A stretch of 64,000 bases of DNA from assembly GCA_029863245.1 (NCBI GenBank), contig JAOTVV010000002.1, positions 62,001-126,000 of the forward strand, given 5' to 3'. The stretch comes from Gemmatimonadota bacterium. Its GTDB lineage: Bacteria; Gemmatimonadota; Gemmatimonadetes; Gemmatimonadales; GWC2-71-9. Made by a program: the position numbers and the translations under genes. The notes below the pieces were generated by a model, which saw only the letters and a program-made list of their open reading frames with translations, did no database searches and was not told the DNA's origin. Positions 20,299 to 29,819 of the stretch are shown piece after piece; position 1 is the stretch's first letter, and each line of letters opens with the position of its first letter.

Positions 20299-21313
20299 AC
20301 CGCCGGCAGACTGGAACGCGCTCGCACGGGAGTGCGGCACGTTCTACCATGACGCGAGATGGATCGCGGGAATTGCCGACACGTTCGGGTATCGACTGCA
20401 CTGTCTCGTCGCGCGAAATGGCGAGACGACAGTTGGAGCACTCGCGCTGGCCGAGGTGCCCACGCCGTGGGGTGGCCGACGCCTGGTGAGCTTCCCGTTC
20501 AGCTTCATCGCCGGGCCGATGGCGGACGATCCGAGCGTGGCCGGCGCGCTGTGCGAGCGTGCGCTGGAGGTGGCGGAGCAGGTGCGCGCGCGACGCCTCG
20601 AGATCAAGCAGTATCGCGCGCCGCCATCCGTACCAGGATTCCAGCGGTCGCAACGTTACACGACCTACCGTATCGACACGACCGGCGGGAAGGAGGCGGT
20701 CTGGTCGCGGTTTCATCAGACCAGCGTCAGACAGCGTATTCGCAAGGGTGAACGTGCCGGCGTCGTCGTCGAAGTGGGCGGCGGTCCCGACGAGTGGCTC
20801 GCGCTGGCCCGGCTGGTCGAGCGCGTTCAGCAGGGACACGGCGTACCCGCTCCGCCGCGCCGCTTCTTTCTCGAGCTGTGCGTCGGTCTGCAAGGCGCGG
20901 GACTGGTCGATCTGTACCTCGCTCGCGTCCCGGATGGTCGGGTGGCGGGCGGCTTCGTCATGTACAGGGGACCACGGGAGTGGGTATACGCTCTGAGTGC
21001 GGCCGACCCCTCGCTGGTTCGGGAGTTTCGACCGCCACACGTGCTGCTGTGGGACGGAATCAAGCGGGCAATCGCCGCCGGGGTGAGTGTCGATCTCGGA
21101 CGGTCGGCGCCTGAACAAGCGTCGCTGGCCGATTTCAAACAGCGGTGGGGTGCCGAGGCAGTGCCGCTCGCGTATGATTACTGGCCGGACGCGGGGGGGC
21201 TCGGCGAGGCCCGTCGGGACAAGGGTGTCGCCGCGCTCGGTGCGTGGATGTGGCGCCGCCTGCCGGCACCTGTGGCCCGACTCGGGTCGGGCCTGTATCG
21301 CTACCTGGGGTGA
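20264..21313 (+). CDS. FemAB/GNAT-like acyltransferase (peptidoglycan-bridge or PEP-CTERM-associated type)
   Basis: GNAT/FemAB-type architecture (WNALARECGTFYHDARWIAGIADTFGY..., FKQRWGAEAVPLAYDYW); start 20264 or 20270. Confidence 0.68.
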   Translation: MTMPLTITSYAEPPADWNALARECGTFYHDARWIAGIADTFGYRLHCLVARNGETTVGALALAEVPTPWGGRRLVSFPFSFIAGPMADDPSVAGALCERALEVAEQVRARRLEIKQYRAPPSVPGFQRSQRYTTYRIDTTGGKEAVWSRFHQTSVRQRIRKGERAGVVVEVGGGPDEWLALARLVERVQQGHGVPAPPRRFFLELCVGLQGAGLVDLYLARVPDGRVAGGFVMYRGPREWVYALSAADPSLVREFRPPHVLLWDGIKRAIAAGVSVDLGRSAPEQASLADFKQRWGAEAVPLAYDYWPDAGGLGEARRDKGVAALGAWMWRRLPAPVARLGSGLYRYLG

Positions 21314-21318
21314 GGCGC

Positions 21319-21783
21319 GTGCGATTTCTTTGGCGGCTGCGGAAGAAGGTATTGAAACGGTGGGCGCGCAACGCCTTCTTCCCGGGGTGGCGCGTTCAGC
21401 TGCTTCGTTGGTGCGGTTACCAGATCGGTCAGGATGTCTACATCGCGGACGACATCATCATTGCCGAGGAGCTGGAGGATCGAGACAACCTGATCATCGG
21501 CGACCGCGCGAGCTTTGCCCCGCGCGTGACGCTCGTGCTTTCCTCTCATCCCAATAACTCTCGCATTCGGCCCGTCGCTCCGGTGGTGCGCAAGCCCATC
21601 GTGATCGAGGAAGACGCGTGGATCGGTGCAAGCGTGACGGTCTTACCGGGGGTGCGGATTGGGCGCGGTGCCATCGTCGGTGCCAACACGGTGGTCACGA
21701 AGGACGTCGCGCCGCTGCACGTCGTCGCGGGACAACCCGCGCGCACTGTGCGCGTGTTGCCCACGCCGCCGGGTTGGACGTGA
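21319..21783 (+). CDS. Left-handed beta-helix (hexapeptide repeat) O-acetyltransferase
   Basis: IVIEEDAWIGASVTVLPGVRIGRGAIVGANTVVTKDVAPLHVVAGQPAR; GTG 21319. Confidence 0.83.
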   Translation: MRFLWRLRKKVLKRWARNAFFPGWRVQLLRWCGYQIGQDVYIADDIIIAEELEDRDNLIIGDRASFAPRVTLVLSSHPNNSRIRPVAPVVRKPIVIEEDAWIGASVTVLPGVRIGRGAIVGANTVVTKDVAPLHVVAGQPARTVRVLPTPPGWT

Positions 21784-23207
21784 TTCGGCTGAACCATCCG
21801 GAGCGTCTTCCTCCACTCGAGCAGTACGGGGTTACCGTGCTGCTCGATCTTTCTCGCCTCCTCGTCGTGGCCGACGAATACGCCGACGTCGTCACGGTGT
21901 CGGTGGTAGACGACGCGGCCGCTGGAGGAGGAGACCTGTCATCCCTCGAGACAGACCGATGGGGCATTCGGATCCGGCAGGGTGGAATCGATCTCCCCCG
22001 CGGACTCCTAGAGCTCACGAGGAATATCGTTGGGGCGGCCGTAGAGCAGCGCTCGCAGGCTCGCGACCGATTCGATCGGGTGCCGCCCGGAGAAAACCCG
22101 CTCGTGGCGGCCGGGCGTTGGGAGCGACCACTCGTCAATGCCATCGCCGCCGAGGTTCGGTCTGCGGTACGAGAAGCTGCCGGTCGGCGACCCCTCCGGA
22201 TGGTGGCCCCGTGGCCAGAGGGTCGGGCGTGGGCAGCAGCCTTCACGCATGATGTCGATGTGGTGACCGGATGGCCGGCGTTTGCGTTGATGCGGGTGGG
22301 CGAACTCGTGCGACGGAGAGAGCTGAGTCGGGCGGCTGGGGTGATCGCCGCGGCCACCGCGCACGTCGGTCGGAACCCGGTACGGCTCGCCGTCGACGAG
22401 GTGCTTGCCGTGGAGCGAGAGGAGGGTGTCCGATCCACGTGGTTCTTCCTCACGGGCACGCCGTCCTTTGCGACGTGGCGTCGCGGGGACATCACGTACG
22501 CCATCGAGTCGAAAGCGGCTCGCGGCATAGTGGACGCGGTCCGCGAGGCCGACGGTGAGGTGGCGCTTCACGGCTCCTTCGACACGCTCACCGAGCCGGA
22601 ATCCTTTGAGCGAGAACGGCGGCGCCTGGCGGCGGTCGGGGGCCGCGTAGAGGGCGCCCGTCAGCATTTCCTGCGCATGCGACCCGGCCGCACGCAGGCC
22701 GCCATGGCGACGGCAGGTCTCCTGTACGATGCGAGTTACGGGTTCTCGGATCGGAATGGATTCCGCCTAGGCGTCGCCGACGTGGTGCCCGCTTGGAACG
22801 ACCACGAGGGGCGGGAGGATCATATCGAGCTGGTGCCGCTTGCGTGGATGGATCGCGTGCTGAGCAAGCACCAACGCGTGGAGTCTCCCGCTGCGCTCGC
22901 CGCGAGCGCGGTGGAGTCGGCCGAAGCGTGTCGGGCCGTCGAAGGTCTGTGGGTGGGTCTCTGGCATCCCAATATGACGGCTCCGCTCGGGTTCCCCGGG
23001 GCGGCGGACGCCTATCGGGAGATCGTGGAGCGCATCTGCCAGGCCGAACCGTATGTCGCGACGCTCGCCGAGATCGTCGAATGGTGCCGAGCGCGCCGAG
23101 CGCTCCGAGCCCGACGCGTCAACCCCGACGGTCGGGTCGAGCTCGATCAAACCGGACTGGGTGGTCACCGGTTCGTGCTCCGTGATGAGACCGGGAGAGC
23201 CGTGTGA
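21780..23207 (+). CDS. Polysaccharide deacetylase-like protein
   Basis: AAAFTHDVDVVTGW (DD-type metal motif as HD), EVALHGSFDT, GLLYDASYGFSDRNGFRLG; GTG 21780 overlapping the upstream stop. Confidence 0.75.
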   Translation: MIRLNHPERLPPLEQYGVTVLLDLSRLLVVADEYADVVTVSVVDDAAAGGGDLSSLETDRWGIRIRQGGIDLPRGLLELTRNIVGAAVEQRSQARDRFDRVPPGENPLVAAGRWERPLVNAIAAEVRSAVREAAGRRPLRMVAPWPEGRAWAAAFTHDVDVVTGWPAFALMRVGELVRRRELSRAAGVIAAATAHVGRNPVRLAVDEVLAVEREEGVRSTWFFLTGTPSFATWRRGDITYAIESKAARGIVDAVREADGEVALHGSFDTLTEPESFERERRRLAAVGGRVEGARQHFLRMRPGRTQAAMATAGLLYDASYGFSDRNGFRLGVADVVPAWNDHEGREDHIELVPLAWMDRVLSKHQRVESPAALAASAVESAEACRAVEGLWVGLWHPNMTAPLGFPGAADAYREIVERICQAEPYVATLAEIVEWCRARRALRARRVNPDGRVELDQTGLGGHRFVLRDETGRAV

Positions 23208-24130
23208 CGGCCCGTCGTCGGTGGTGGAGGCTGCTACAGGTCCTGCTCGGCGTCCTCGTCATTGGGTTGGCTGTTCGGTCGCTCGCACGGAACTGGGATC
23301 TGCTCACCGCCCAGCCCCTGCAGTGGGAGGTGGATCTCCGGCTGCTGGTCGCAAGTGCCGCGACCGTGTGGGCTGCCTACGCGGTCCTCGTCGAAGCGTG
23401 GCGTCGCGTCGTCGTGGGGATGCGGCAGCGGCTGGCGTACCTGGATGCAGCACGGATCTGCATGCTGGCCAACCTCGGTCGGTACGTTCCCGGCAAGGTC
23501 TGGTCGATTGCGGGCGCCGCGCTGTTGTCCCGGCAGGCCGGTGTGGATGCGTCGGCGGCGGTGGCAGCGGCGTTCGTGCTCCAGGCCCTGTCGCTCGCCA
23601 GCGGCGTGCTCGTGGTCGCAGCAGTCGCGCCCGCCACCCTGTCGGAGGTGAGTGGCACATTCGTGGCCGTCGTGGTCACCGCAGGCATCGTGGCAGCCGC
23701 GGGTGTGCTTCTGTTGACCTCCGAGCGGTGCCTTGCCACCATTCGGCGGATATTTCCGGTCGTGCCGGCCGGGATCACGGCGGTGCCGCTCGGAACCATG
23801 CTCGCCGCGTTTGCGGCCAACATCGTGGCCTGGGGTGCGTACGGACTCGCGTTTCTCTTGCTGGCGAAGGGACTCGCGCCAAACGCCGATCTGTCGTGGT
23901 TTCGGGCCACAGCGGTCTTCGCATCGTCGTACGTCGTTGGTCTGGTGGCCGTATTTGCGCCGGCGGGCATCGGACCGCGCGAGTCCATGTTCGTGTTGCT
24001 CCTGCAGGGCATCGTGGGGCCCAAGCTCGCTCTCGCGCTTGCTGTGGCGGCCAGAGTCCTGCTGACCATCACCGAGCTTGGCGCGGCATTGCCGTTCCTC
24101 GCGCGGTCGGCCGGCATGAGAGAGCAATGA
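23204..24130 (+). CDS. Lysylphosphatidylglycerol synthase TM region / UPF0104 flippase-like membrane protein
   Basis: Multi-TM; LANLGRYVPGKVWSIAGAALLSRQAGVD, FAPAGIGPRESMFVLLL. Confidence 0.78.
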   Translation: MTARRRWWRLLQVLLGVLVIGLAVRSLARNWDLLTAQPLQWEVDLRLLVASAATVWAAYAVLVEAWRRVVVGMRQRLAYLDAARICMLANLGRYVPGKVWSIAGAALLSRQAGVDASAAVAAAFVLQALSLASGVLVVAAVAPATLSEVSGTFVAVVVTAGIVAAAGVLLLTSERCLATIRRIFPVVPAGITAVPLGTMLAAFAANIVAWGAYGLAFLLLAKGLAPNADLSWFRATAVFASSYVVGLVAVFAPAGIGPRESMFVLLLQGIVGPKLALALAVAARVLLTITELGAALPFLARSAGMREQ

Positions 24131-26463
24131 CGAGACCGCCGAGCACATCCGAAAGCACCTTCACGCCGCCCCGTCCGCACCTCGTGGCACTGGGTCTGCT
24201 GTCGGTGTGGGTGGTCCTCCTGTCCCTCCCCATGTGGACGGGTCGGTTCTTGGCCGGCCCGCACAGTGATCAGTTCGTGGCTGGATTTGCCATCCGGTTG
24301 TGGGGGGCGCTGCAGTGGCGGGCCACAGGATCCATTCCTCTGTGGAATCCCGAGATGATGGGCGGGGTGCCCGTATTCGCGGGATTCGGCGACCTCTTCT
24401 ATCCGACGTCGCTGCTTCGCCTCGTCTTGCCCACCATCACCGCGATGAACGTGAGCTTCGTCGCGCATTACATTCTGGCGGGTTTCTTCACCTACCTGCT
24501 GCTCCGATTGCTGGGTTTCTCCTGGCTCGGCGCAGTGGTCGGTGGGACGGCGTACGAGATGAGCGGCGTCGTGTCGTCGCTCGTATCCCCGGGACACGAC
24601 GGAAAGCTGTTCGTGAGCGCGCTGCTCCCACTCATGATGATCGGCCTGGTGCTCGTGTTCCGGCGGAAACGACTCGAGGGCCACGCCCTGCTGGCGCTCG
24701 CGGTGGGCTTGGCTGTGCTGTCCCCCCAATACCAGATGGCATACTACGCGCTCATTGCCACGGGGCTGTTTGCGCTGTACCTCGCATTCGGCGAATCGTC
24801 GGATCGGCCCCTCGCCGACCGAGCGGGCGCGCTAGCCCTGGCGTTTGCCGCCGTCCTGGTTGGGTTTGGGATCTCCATGATCCAGGTCCTGCCGTTCCTG
24901 CAATACCTCCCGTTCTCGCCGCGCGCCGAGGCGGGCGGGTTCGCCTGGAGCGTCTCGTACGATCTGCCGTGGGCGCACGTGCCGGAGTTCGTGATAGCGG
25001 GGTTCACCGGGGCCAAGGAAACCTACTGGGGACCCAACCCCCTCAAGCTGCACAGTGAGTATCTCGGCCTCTCGGTGGTAGGCCTTGCAGCGCTGGGTGT
25101 GACAACCGAGCGTCGCCGGCTCCTGTATTGGCTCGGTGGCATCGGTGCGCTGTTTCTCCTCGTGAGTCTGGGTGACGGAACGCCATTCTATCGTCTGTGG
25201 TGGGCGGTCATGCCCTACGTGAAGCAGACGCGCGCGCCCGGAATGGCGTTCTATGTGGTCGCATTCGTCTTGGCTGTCATGGCCGGCCTCGGCGCCGAGC
25301 GGGTCGAGAGAGGGGTAGGGAAGGTGGGCGCCCTCGTCGCCCTCGCGGTGGCAGCCGTCTTGGCCCTGCTGGCAGCGGCCGGAGTGATCGGCGATGTGGC
25401 GGGTGGGATCGCTCGGGCGGTGTCTCGCGATCGGATGGGCGCGCTGCCGGCGGGGGTTCGCGATGCCATCGCGATCGGCGCATTCGGCAGCGCCGCGATG
25501 CTGGGACTTGGAGCCGCACTGATCCTGGCGCGCCTTCGGAGTCGCCTCAAGCCGGCGGTGTTTGTAGTGGCGCTCCCGCTGGTCCTGGGAGCCGACTTGA
25601 CCCTCGACGCGCGTCACTTTTGGCAGTGGAGCGAACCGACTGAGGTCTATGTCGATGATGCTATCGTGGATCGGTTGCGCGACGAGACCCGGCCCTATCG
25701 CGTCCTGGATCTGGGCGTGTACTCGGGAACGGCGCTCATGGCGCACAACGTCTCCCAGGTGCTAGGGTACCACGGGAACGAAATCCGGTTCTACGACGCG
25801 CTCCTCGGCGGGAAGAACGTGTGGCGTAACCTGCTGAGCAGCGACCGCCTCTGGGGTCTCCTGGCCGTTCGCTTCATGATCCTCCCGGATTCCACCTCCT
25901 TGCCGGGCTACGTGATGGAGATGGGACCGGTCACAACCGGGGAGGGGCGTATCGCCTACGTCTATCGTGCCGAGCAGCCTCCTCCATATGCCTGGGTGGT
26001 GGGTGGAGCGGTGCGAGCGGCGGACGACCAGGCAATCGGGGCGATCATGAACCGGTCGGTGCCGCTTGGGCGCGTCGTGTTCCTAGAGGAGGTTGCTCCG
26101 CTCCCACCACCCCTCGGTGCGGTGCCCGACTCCGTGCCGGTCAGGGCCCGCGTTACCGCGTGGCAGCCGGGTCACATGACCATAGACCTCGAGCCGGCCA
26201 TGCCTCGCGACGGCTACCTCGTGGTGAGCGAGAACTGGTATCCGGATTGGAAGGCGACCGTCGATGGAGCCGATGCGGATGTGTGGCGAGGGAACGCCTC
26301 GCTGCTCACGGTTCCCGTTTCCGGTGGGGCGAGCCGCATCGAGCTTGTCATCGAGAGCGGCAGGTACCGGCTGGGACGCTCGATCACCGTCATCAGCCTC
26401 GTGCTCGTAGCCGTGGGGTTGGTGGCGCCAACGGTCGTTCGGCGGAGGCGCAGCCGTGTCTGA
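24127..26463 (+). CDS. YfhO-family large membrane protein (778 aa)
   Basis: N-terminal PMWTGRFLAGPHSDQF, many TM segments, C-terminal VVSENWYPDWKATVDGADADVWRGNASLLTVPVSGG typical of YfhO-type glycan proteins. Confidence 0.8.
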   Translation: MTRPPSTSESTFTPPRPHLVALGLLSVWVVLLSLPMWTGRFLAGPHSDQFVAGFAIRLWGALQWRATGSIPLWNPEMMGGVPVFAGFGDLFYPTSLLRLVLPTITAMNVSFVAHYILAGFFTYLLLRLLGFSWLGAVVGGTAYEMSGVVSSLVSPGHDGKLFVSALLPLMMIGLVLVFRRKRLEGHALLALAVGLAVLSPQYQMAYYALIATGLFALYLAFGESSDRPLADRAGALALAFAAVLVGFGISMIQVLPFLQYLPFSPRAEAGGFAWSVSYDLPWAHVPEFVIAGFTGAKETYWGPNPLKLHSEYLGLSVVGLAALGVTTERRRLLYWLGGIGALFLLVSLGDGTPFYRLWWAVMPYVKQTRAPGMAFYVVAFVLAVMAGLGAERVERGVGKVGALVALAVAAVLALLAAAGVIGDVAGGIARAVSRDRMGALPAGVRDAIAIGAFGSAAMLGLGAALILARLRSRLKPAVFVVALPLVLGADLTLDARHFWQWSEPTEVYVDDAIVDRLRDETRPYRVLDLGVYSGTALMAHNVSQVLGYHGNEIRFYDALLGGKNVWRNLLSSDRLWGLLAVRFMILPDSTSLPGYVMEMGPVTTGEGRIAYVYRAEQPPPYAWVVGGAVRAADDQAIGAIMNRSVPLGRVVFLEEVAPLPPPLGAVPDSVPVRARVTAWQPGHMTIDLEPAMPRDGYLVVSENWYPDWKATVDGADADVWRGNASLLTVPVSGGASRIELVIESGRYRLGRSITVISLVLVAVGLVAPTVVRRRRSRV

Positions 26464-27178
26464 CCGCGCACTCGTGATCATCCCGACCTATAACGAGGCA
26501 AAGAACCTGCCTCAGATCGTGCCGCTGATCCTGAAACAGGATCCCAGGATCGAGGTGCTGGTGGTCGACGACAACTCACCCGATGGCACCGGTCGTTTGG
26601 CGGATGAGCTGGCGGAGCGAGAGCCGCGCGTGCACGTCATGCATCGCGAGGGCAAGAAAGGACTGGGGACGGCGTACCGCGCGGGCTTCCGCTGGGCCCT
26701 GGAGCGGGACTACGAGTACGTCTTCGAGATGGATGCGGACTTCTCACACGATCCCAAGCATCTCCCGGAGTTTCTGCACGCCGCCAAAGAGGCCGACCTG
26801 GTGCTCGGGTCGCGCTACCTCGATGGCCGCGTGACCGTGGTCAACTGGCCGATCCCGCGGCTCATGCTCAGCTACGCGGCGAACGTTTACGCGCGGCTCA
26901 TTACGGGCCTCAACGTGGCCGACGCCACGGGCGGCTTCAAGTGCTTCCGCCGGGGCGTCCTGGCGGGCATCGATCTAGACGCCGTGAAGTCGAATGGCTA
27001 CTCGTTCCAAATCGAGATGAGTCTCCGAGCCGCCCGGAGGGGCTTTCGGATCAAGGAAATCCCAATCGTCTTCGTCGACCGGACCGAGGGACACAGCAAA
27101 ATGTCCGGGGCCATCATCCGCGAGGCGGTATGGATGGTGTGGCGCCTCCGCCTGCAGGTGCTCTTCCGGCGGCTCTGA
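26456..27178 (+). CDS. Polyprenol monophosphomannose synthase-like glycosyltransferase (GT2)
   Basis: ALVIIPTYNEAKNLPQIV, VVDDNSPDGTG, EMDADFSHDPKHLPEFL, KSNGYSFQIEM, VDRTEGHSKMSGAII. Confidence 0.9.
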   Translation: MSDRALVIIPTYNEAKNLPQIVPLILKQDPRIEVLVVDDNSPDGTGRLADELAEREPRVHVMHREGKKGLGTAYRAGFRWALERDYEYVFEMDADFSHDPKHLPEFLHAAKEADLVLGSRYLDGRVTVVNWPIPRLMLSYAANVYARLITGLNVADATGGFKCFRRGVLAGIDLDAVKSNGYSFQIEMSLRAARRGFRIKEIPIVFVDRTEGHSKMSGAIIREAVWMVWRLRLQVLFRRL

Positions 27179-27199
27179 GTTACCCGGAAAGGGGGGATT

Positions 27200-28066
27200 G
27201 TGGGAATGAAGTCGCTGCCTGGGTGGATGGATGGTCTCGTGGCCTACAAGATGACGGGGTCGGGCAACGATTTTGTGCTAGTGGATGGTCGGATTGCACC
27301 CCCTGATCTGTGGGATACCGCTGCCATCCAGGCAGTCTGCGACCGTCACCTCGGCGTGGGAGCAGACGGGTTGGTGATCCTGGAGCCCGGCATGGATCGG
27401 GGGAAGGTCCGTTTCCACTTCTTCAACCAAGATGGTAGCCGCGGAGCCATGTGCGGCAACGCGGCGCTCTGCGCGACACGCCTCTCTGCATGGCTCGAAT
27501 TGGCGCCTTCTACTGGCATGGTCCTCGACACTGACGCCGGGCCGGTACGCTCCAGGTGCCTCCACGGGGAGGAGCAGCGGGCGGAGCTGGAGCTGCCTCC
27601 GCCTTCAGCGATCGCGAGTCCACAGATCCCCCTGGAGACCGGGGAGCGGTCCATCCGGCTGGTGACGGTTGGGGTCCCGCACCTGGTGGTTCAGGTGGAA
27701 GCGCTTCGAGTCGCTAACCTCATGGATCGGGGCAGGGCATTACGGTCCCACCCCGAATGCGGTGCGGGTGGGGCCAACGTGAACTTCGTGGGTCCCGGGG
27801 CATCTGGTGGCTGGGGCATGCGGACCTTCGAGCGCGGGGTGGAAGGGGAGACACTGGCCTGCGGGACGGGGGCTGTCGCAGCCGCGGCAGTCCTCAGACT
27901 AACGTCCAAGGTAGATCTGCCACTGGACATCCAGACGGCCTCAGAAAGGACCCTCACCGTGTCCGCCCAGGTTACGCGCGACGGGATCCTCCAGCGGCCC
28001 CGGCTGGCTGGCGAGGGGCGGTTGGTGTTCCGGGCCATCCTTGGGGCCACCTCACAAACCACTTGA
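27200..28066 (+). CDS. dapF: Diaminopimelate epimerase
   Basis: KMTGSGNDFVLVD, Cys motifs MCGNAALC and LACGTGA, ERGVEGET. Confidence 0.88.
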   Translation: MGMKSLPGWMDGLVAYKMTGSGNDFVLVDGRIAPPDLWDTAAIQAVCDRHLGVGADGLVILEPGMDRGKVRFHFFNQDGSRGAMCGNAALCATRLSAWLELAPSTGMVLDTDAGPVRSRCLHGEEQRAELELPPPSAIASPQIPLETGERSIRLVTVGVPHLVVQVEALRVANLMDRGRALRSHPECGAGGANVNFVGPGASGGWGMRTFERGVEGETLACGTGAVAAAAVLRLTSKVDLPLDIQTASERTLTVSAQVTRDGILQRPRLAGEGRLVFRAILGATSQTT

Positions 28067-28471
28067 GGTCGATCGCTCCCACCCCGCGCCAAGGTACAAC
28101 CTTCCCCCCATCGGTCCCCAGCTCATGCGCGAGCGCCCAGGCTCCTGTTTGGGGGGCCAATGTCCCGCCAGCCACCCCGATCCCCCCATGAGGGACAAGC
28201 CGCAGCCTCAGGGCCTCCTGAGCTTCCTAGTGACGCTCGCGGGGAGTCCTTCCGGCCCACGAGGCTAAGAACCACGATCAGAATGGCTTACCGAGCGCAG
28301 ACGGGAAGCGCCTTTTGTGTTTTCCACACCGATGTGTGTGATTACTTAACATAACATATCTTATACGACATAGACACAAACGCCTGAGAGATCCCACGTT
28401 GGCCCAGAGAATCGATCTGTGAACCGGGCTCTATAGGTGGTCGAGCCTGAATTCTGGGCTTGCGGATCCGG

Positions 28472-29134
28472 TCAGCCGGCTGCCCCGGTACCCGCGCGGA
28501 GCTCGGCGAGCCTGACCTTGGCCTCCGTGACACCCTGAACGTCCGGGTAATCCCTCAGGAGTCGCTCGTAGGTCGCAATCGCACGGGCTGTGTCGCCGGC
28601 CAAGGCATAGGCGCGGCCGGCATCGTTCAGGTGTTGCGCTGCCATGTTGTCGTACCACGCCGCTGCGGCGGCATCCTCGTAAGCCTTCCCTGCGTCGGAG
28701 AGGTTGCCGAGGTTCTCGAGTGCCACACCGAGCAAGCTGTGGGCGCCGGAACGAAACTGGGGATCCAACCCCTTCTTGAGGGCCGATCGAAGCTCTTCGG
28801 CGGCCAGGCTGGCTTGATCCTGGATCAGCCGCACCTGAGCGAGCAAGATCACCGCTTCATCGCCAGCGCGGGTGCCGCCATAACTCCCAATCAGGCGCGA
28901 AAGATCGCTTGCCGCCAGAGCGAGATTGCCGGTCTGCGTCGCGAACCGCGCCTGTTCCAGTGCCTGCTCGGCAGCCGTCTCCTTTCGGCCCCGGTACTCG
29001 AGCACGAACCACACGCCCGATGCAAGGATGATCAGACCCGCGGCAATGCCGATCAGACTTCTCCGATTTCGCGTTAGCCACTCGAGGGCCTTCTCAGCAG
29101 GATCTTTCGAGACTTCTGATTGCTTGTCGTTCAC
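28472..29134 (-). CDS. Single-TM tetratricopeptide protein (YfgM-like)
   Basis: One N-terminal TM (SLIGIAAGLIILASGVWFVLEY) plus TPR-like helices; GTG start around 29134 is uncertain. Confidence 0.7.
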   Translation of the reverse strand: MNDKQSEVSKDPAEKALEWLTRNRRSLIGIAAGLIILASGVWFVLEYRGRKETAAEQALEQARFATQTGNLALAASDLSRLIGSYGGTRAGDEAVILLAQVRLIQDQASLAAEELRSALKKGLDPQFRSGAHSLLGVALENLGNLSDAGKAYEDAAAAAWYDNMAAQHLNDAGRAYALAGDTARAIATYERLLRDYPDVQGVTEAKVRLAELRAGTGAAG

Positions 29135-29240
29135 TGGAGGCTCAATCGCCTTTCGTCGTTTGTCCGGGTGCGCCGCGCCCCGGCCACCCCACCACTGCCT
29201 GGGCCCTCGCGTAGGCTGCCCGACCACCGTCCCCGGGGAT

Positions 29241-29312
29241 GCCCCTGGGGTGACTCGAACACCCGGCCAACGGTTTAGGAAACCGCTGCTCTATCCGCTG
29301 AGCTACAGGGGC
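29241..29312 (-). tRNA. tRNA-Arg (anticodon CCT)
   Basis: Reverse complement GCCCCTGTAGCTCAGCGGATAGAGCAGCGGTTTCCTAAACCGTTGGCCGGGTGTTCGAGTCACCCCAGGGGC folds as a cloverleaf; acceptor GCCCCTG/CAGGGGC, anticodon loop TTCCTAA. Confidence 0.95.
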
Positions 29313-29324
29313 GCCAAACAGAGT

Positions 29325-29353
29325 AAAGTAACGGCCCGGGGTCGTGCGACCAA
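29325..29353 (-). promoter_or_regulatory. Putative sigma70-like promoter of tRNA-Arg: TTGGTC - 17 nt - TACTTT
   Basis: On the minus strand, TTGGTC (29353-29348), 17 nt, TACTTT (29330-29325), 12 nt before the tRNA 5' end. Confidence 0.5.
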
Positions 29354-29534
29354 CTCCCGATCGGCGGCGCGCTGGCGGTCCTTCCGACCCGCTCACACAA
29401 CCCCCGCAGGGTGGTCCAATACCTCACAGGCAATGCTCGCGCACTGCTCACCCGCCTACAACCGGTGTCCCACGCCAGCCAGGCTGCTCAAGCGGGTTCT
29501 GAGGCCCGGACTCGACGCAGCATCAGTACGCTAA

Positions 29535-29819
29535 TCACCTAACTTCAAAGGAGTTATCGGCTACCACATCAACCGGTACATCGTACTTCTCCACATTGTC
29601 CACACGTGCGAGCCTGGGGCCGGCCGTCACAGCCGCCGTCAGGACCTCGACATCGGAGCGACTTCCCTTGACCGCAACCTCCACCCGCCCGTCCGCGAGA
29701 TTGCGCACCCAGCCCGCCACCGGAAGGTCCCGGGCCCGCTTCATCACGAACCAGCGAAATCCGACACCCTGCACCCGCCCCGACAGGAGCAGCCGAACGG
29801 CGATGGGCGCCTGGTTCAC
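29535..29819 (-). CDS. acyP: Acylphosphatase
   Basis: AVRLLLSGRVQGVGFRWFVMKRARDLPVAGWVRNLADGRVEVAVKG. Confidence 0.94.
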   Translation of the reverse strand: MNQAPIAVRLLLSGRVQGVGFRWFVMKRARDLPVAGWVRNLADGRVEVAVKGSRSDVEVLTAAVTAGPRLARVDNVEKYDVPVDVVADNSFEVR

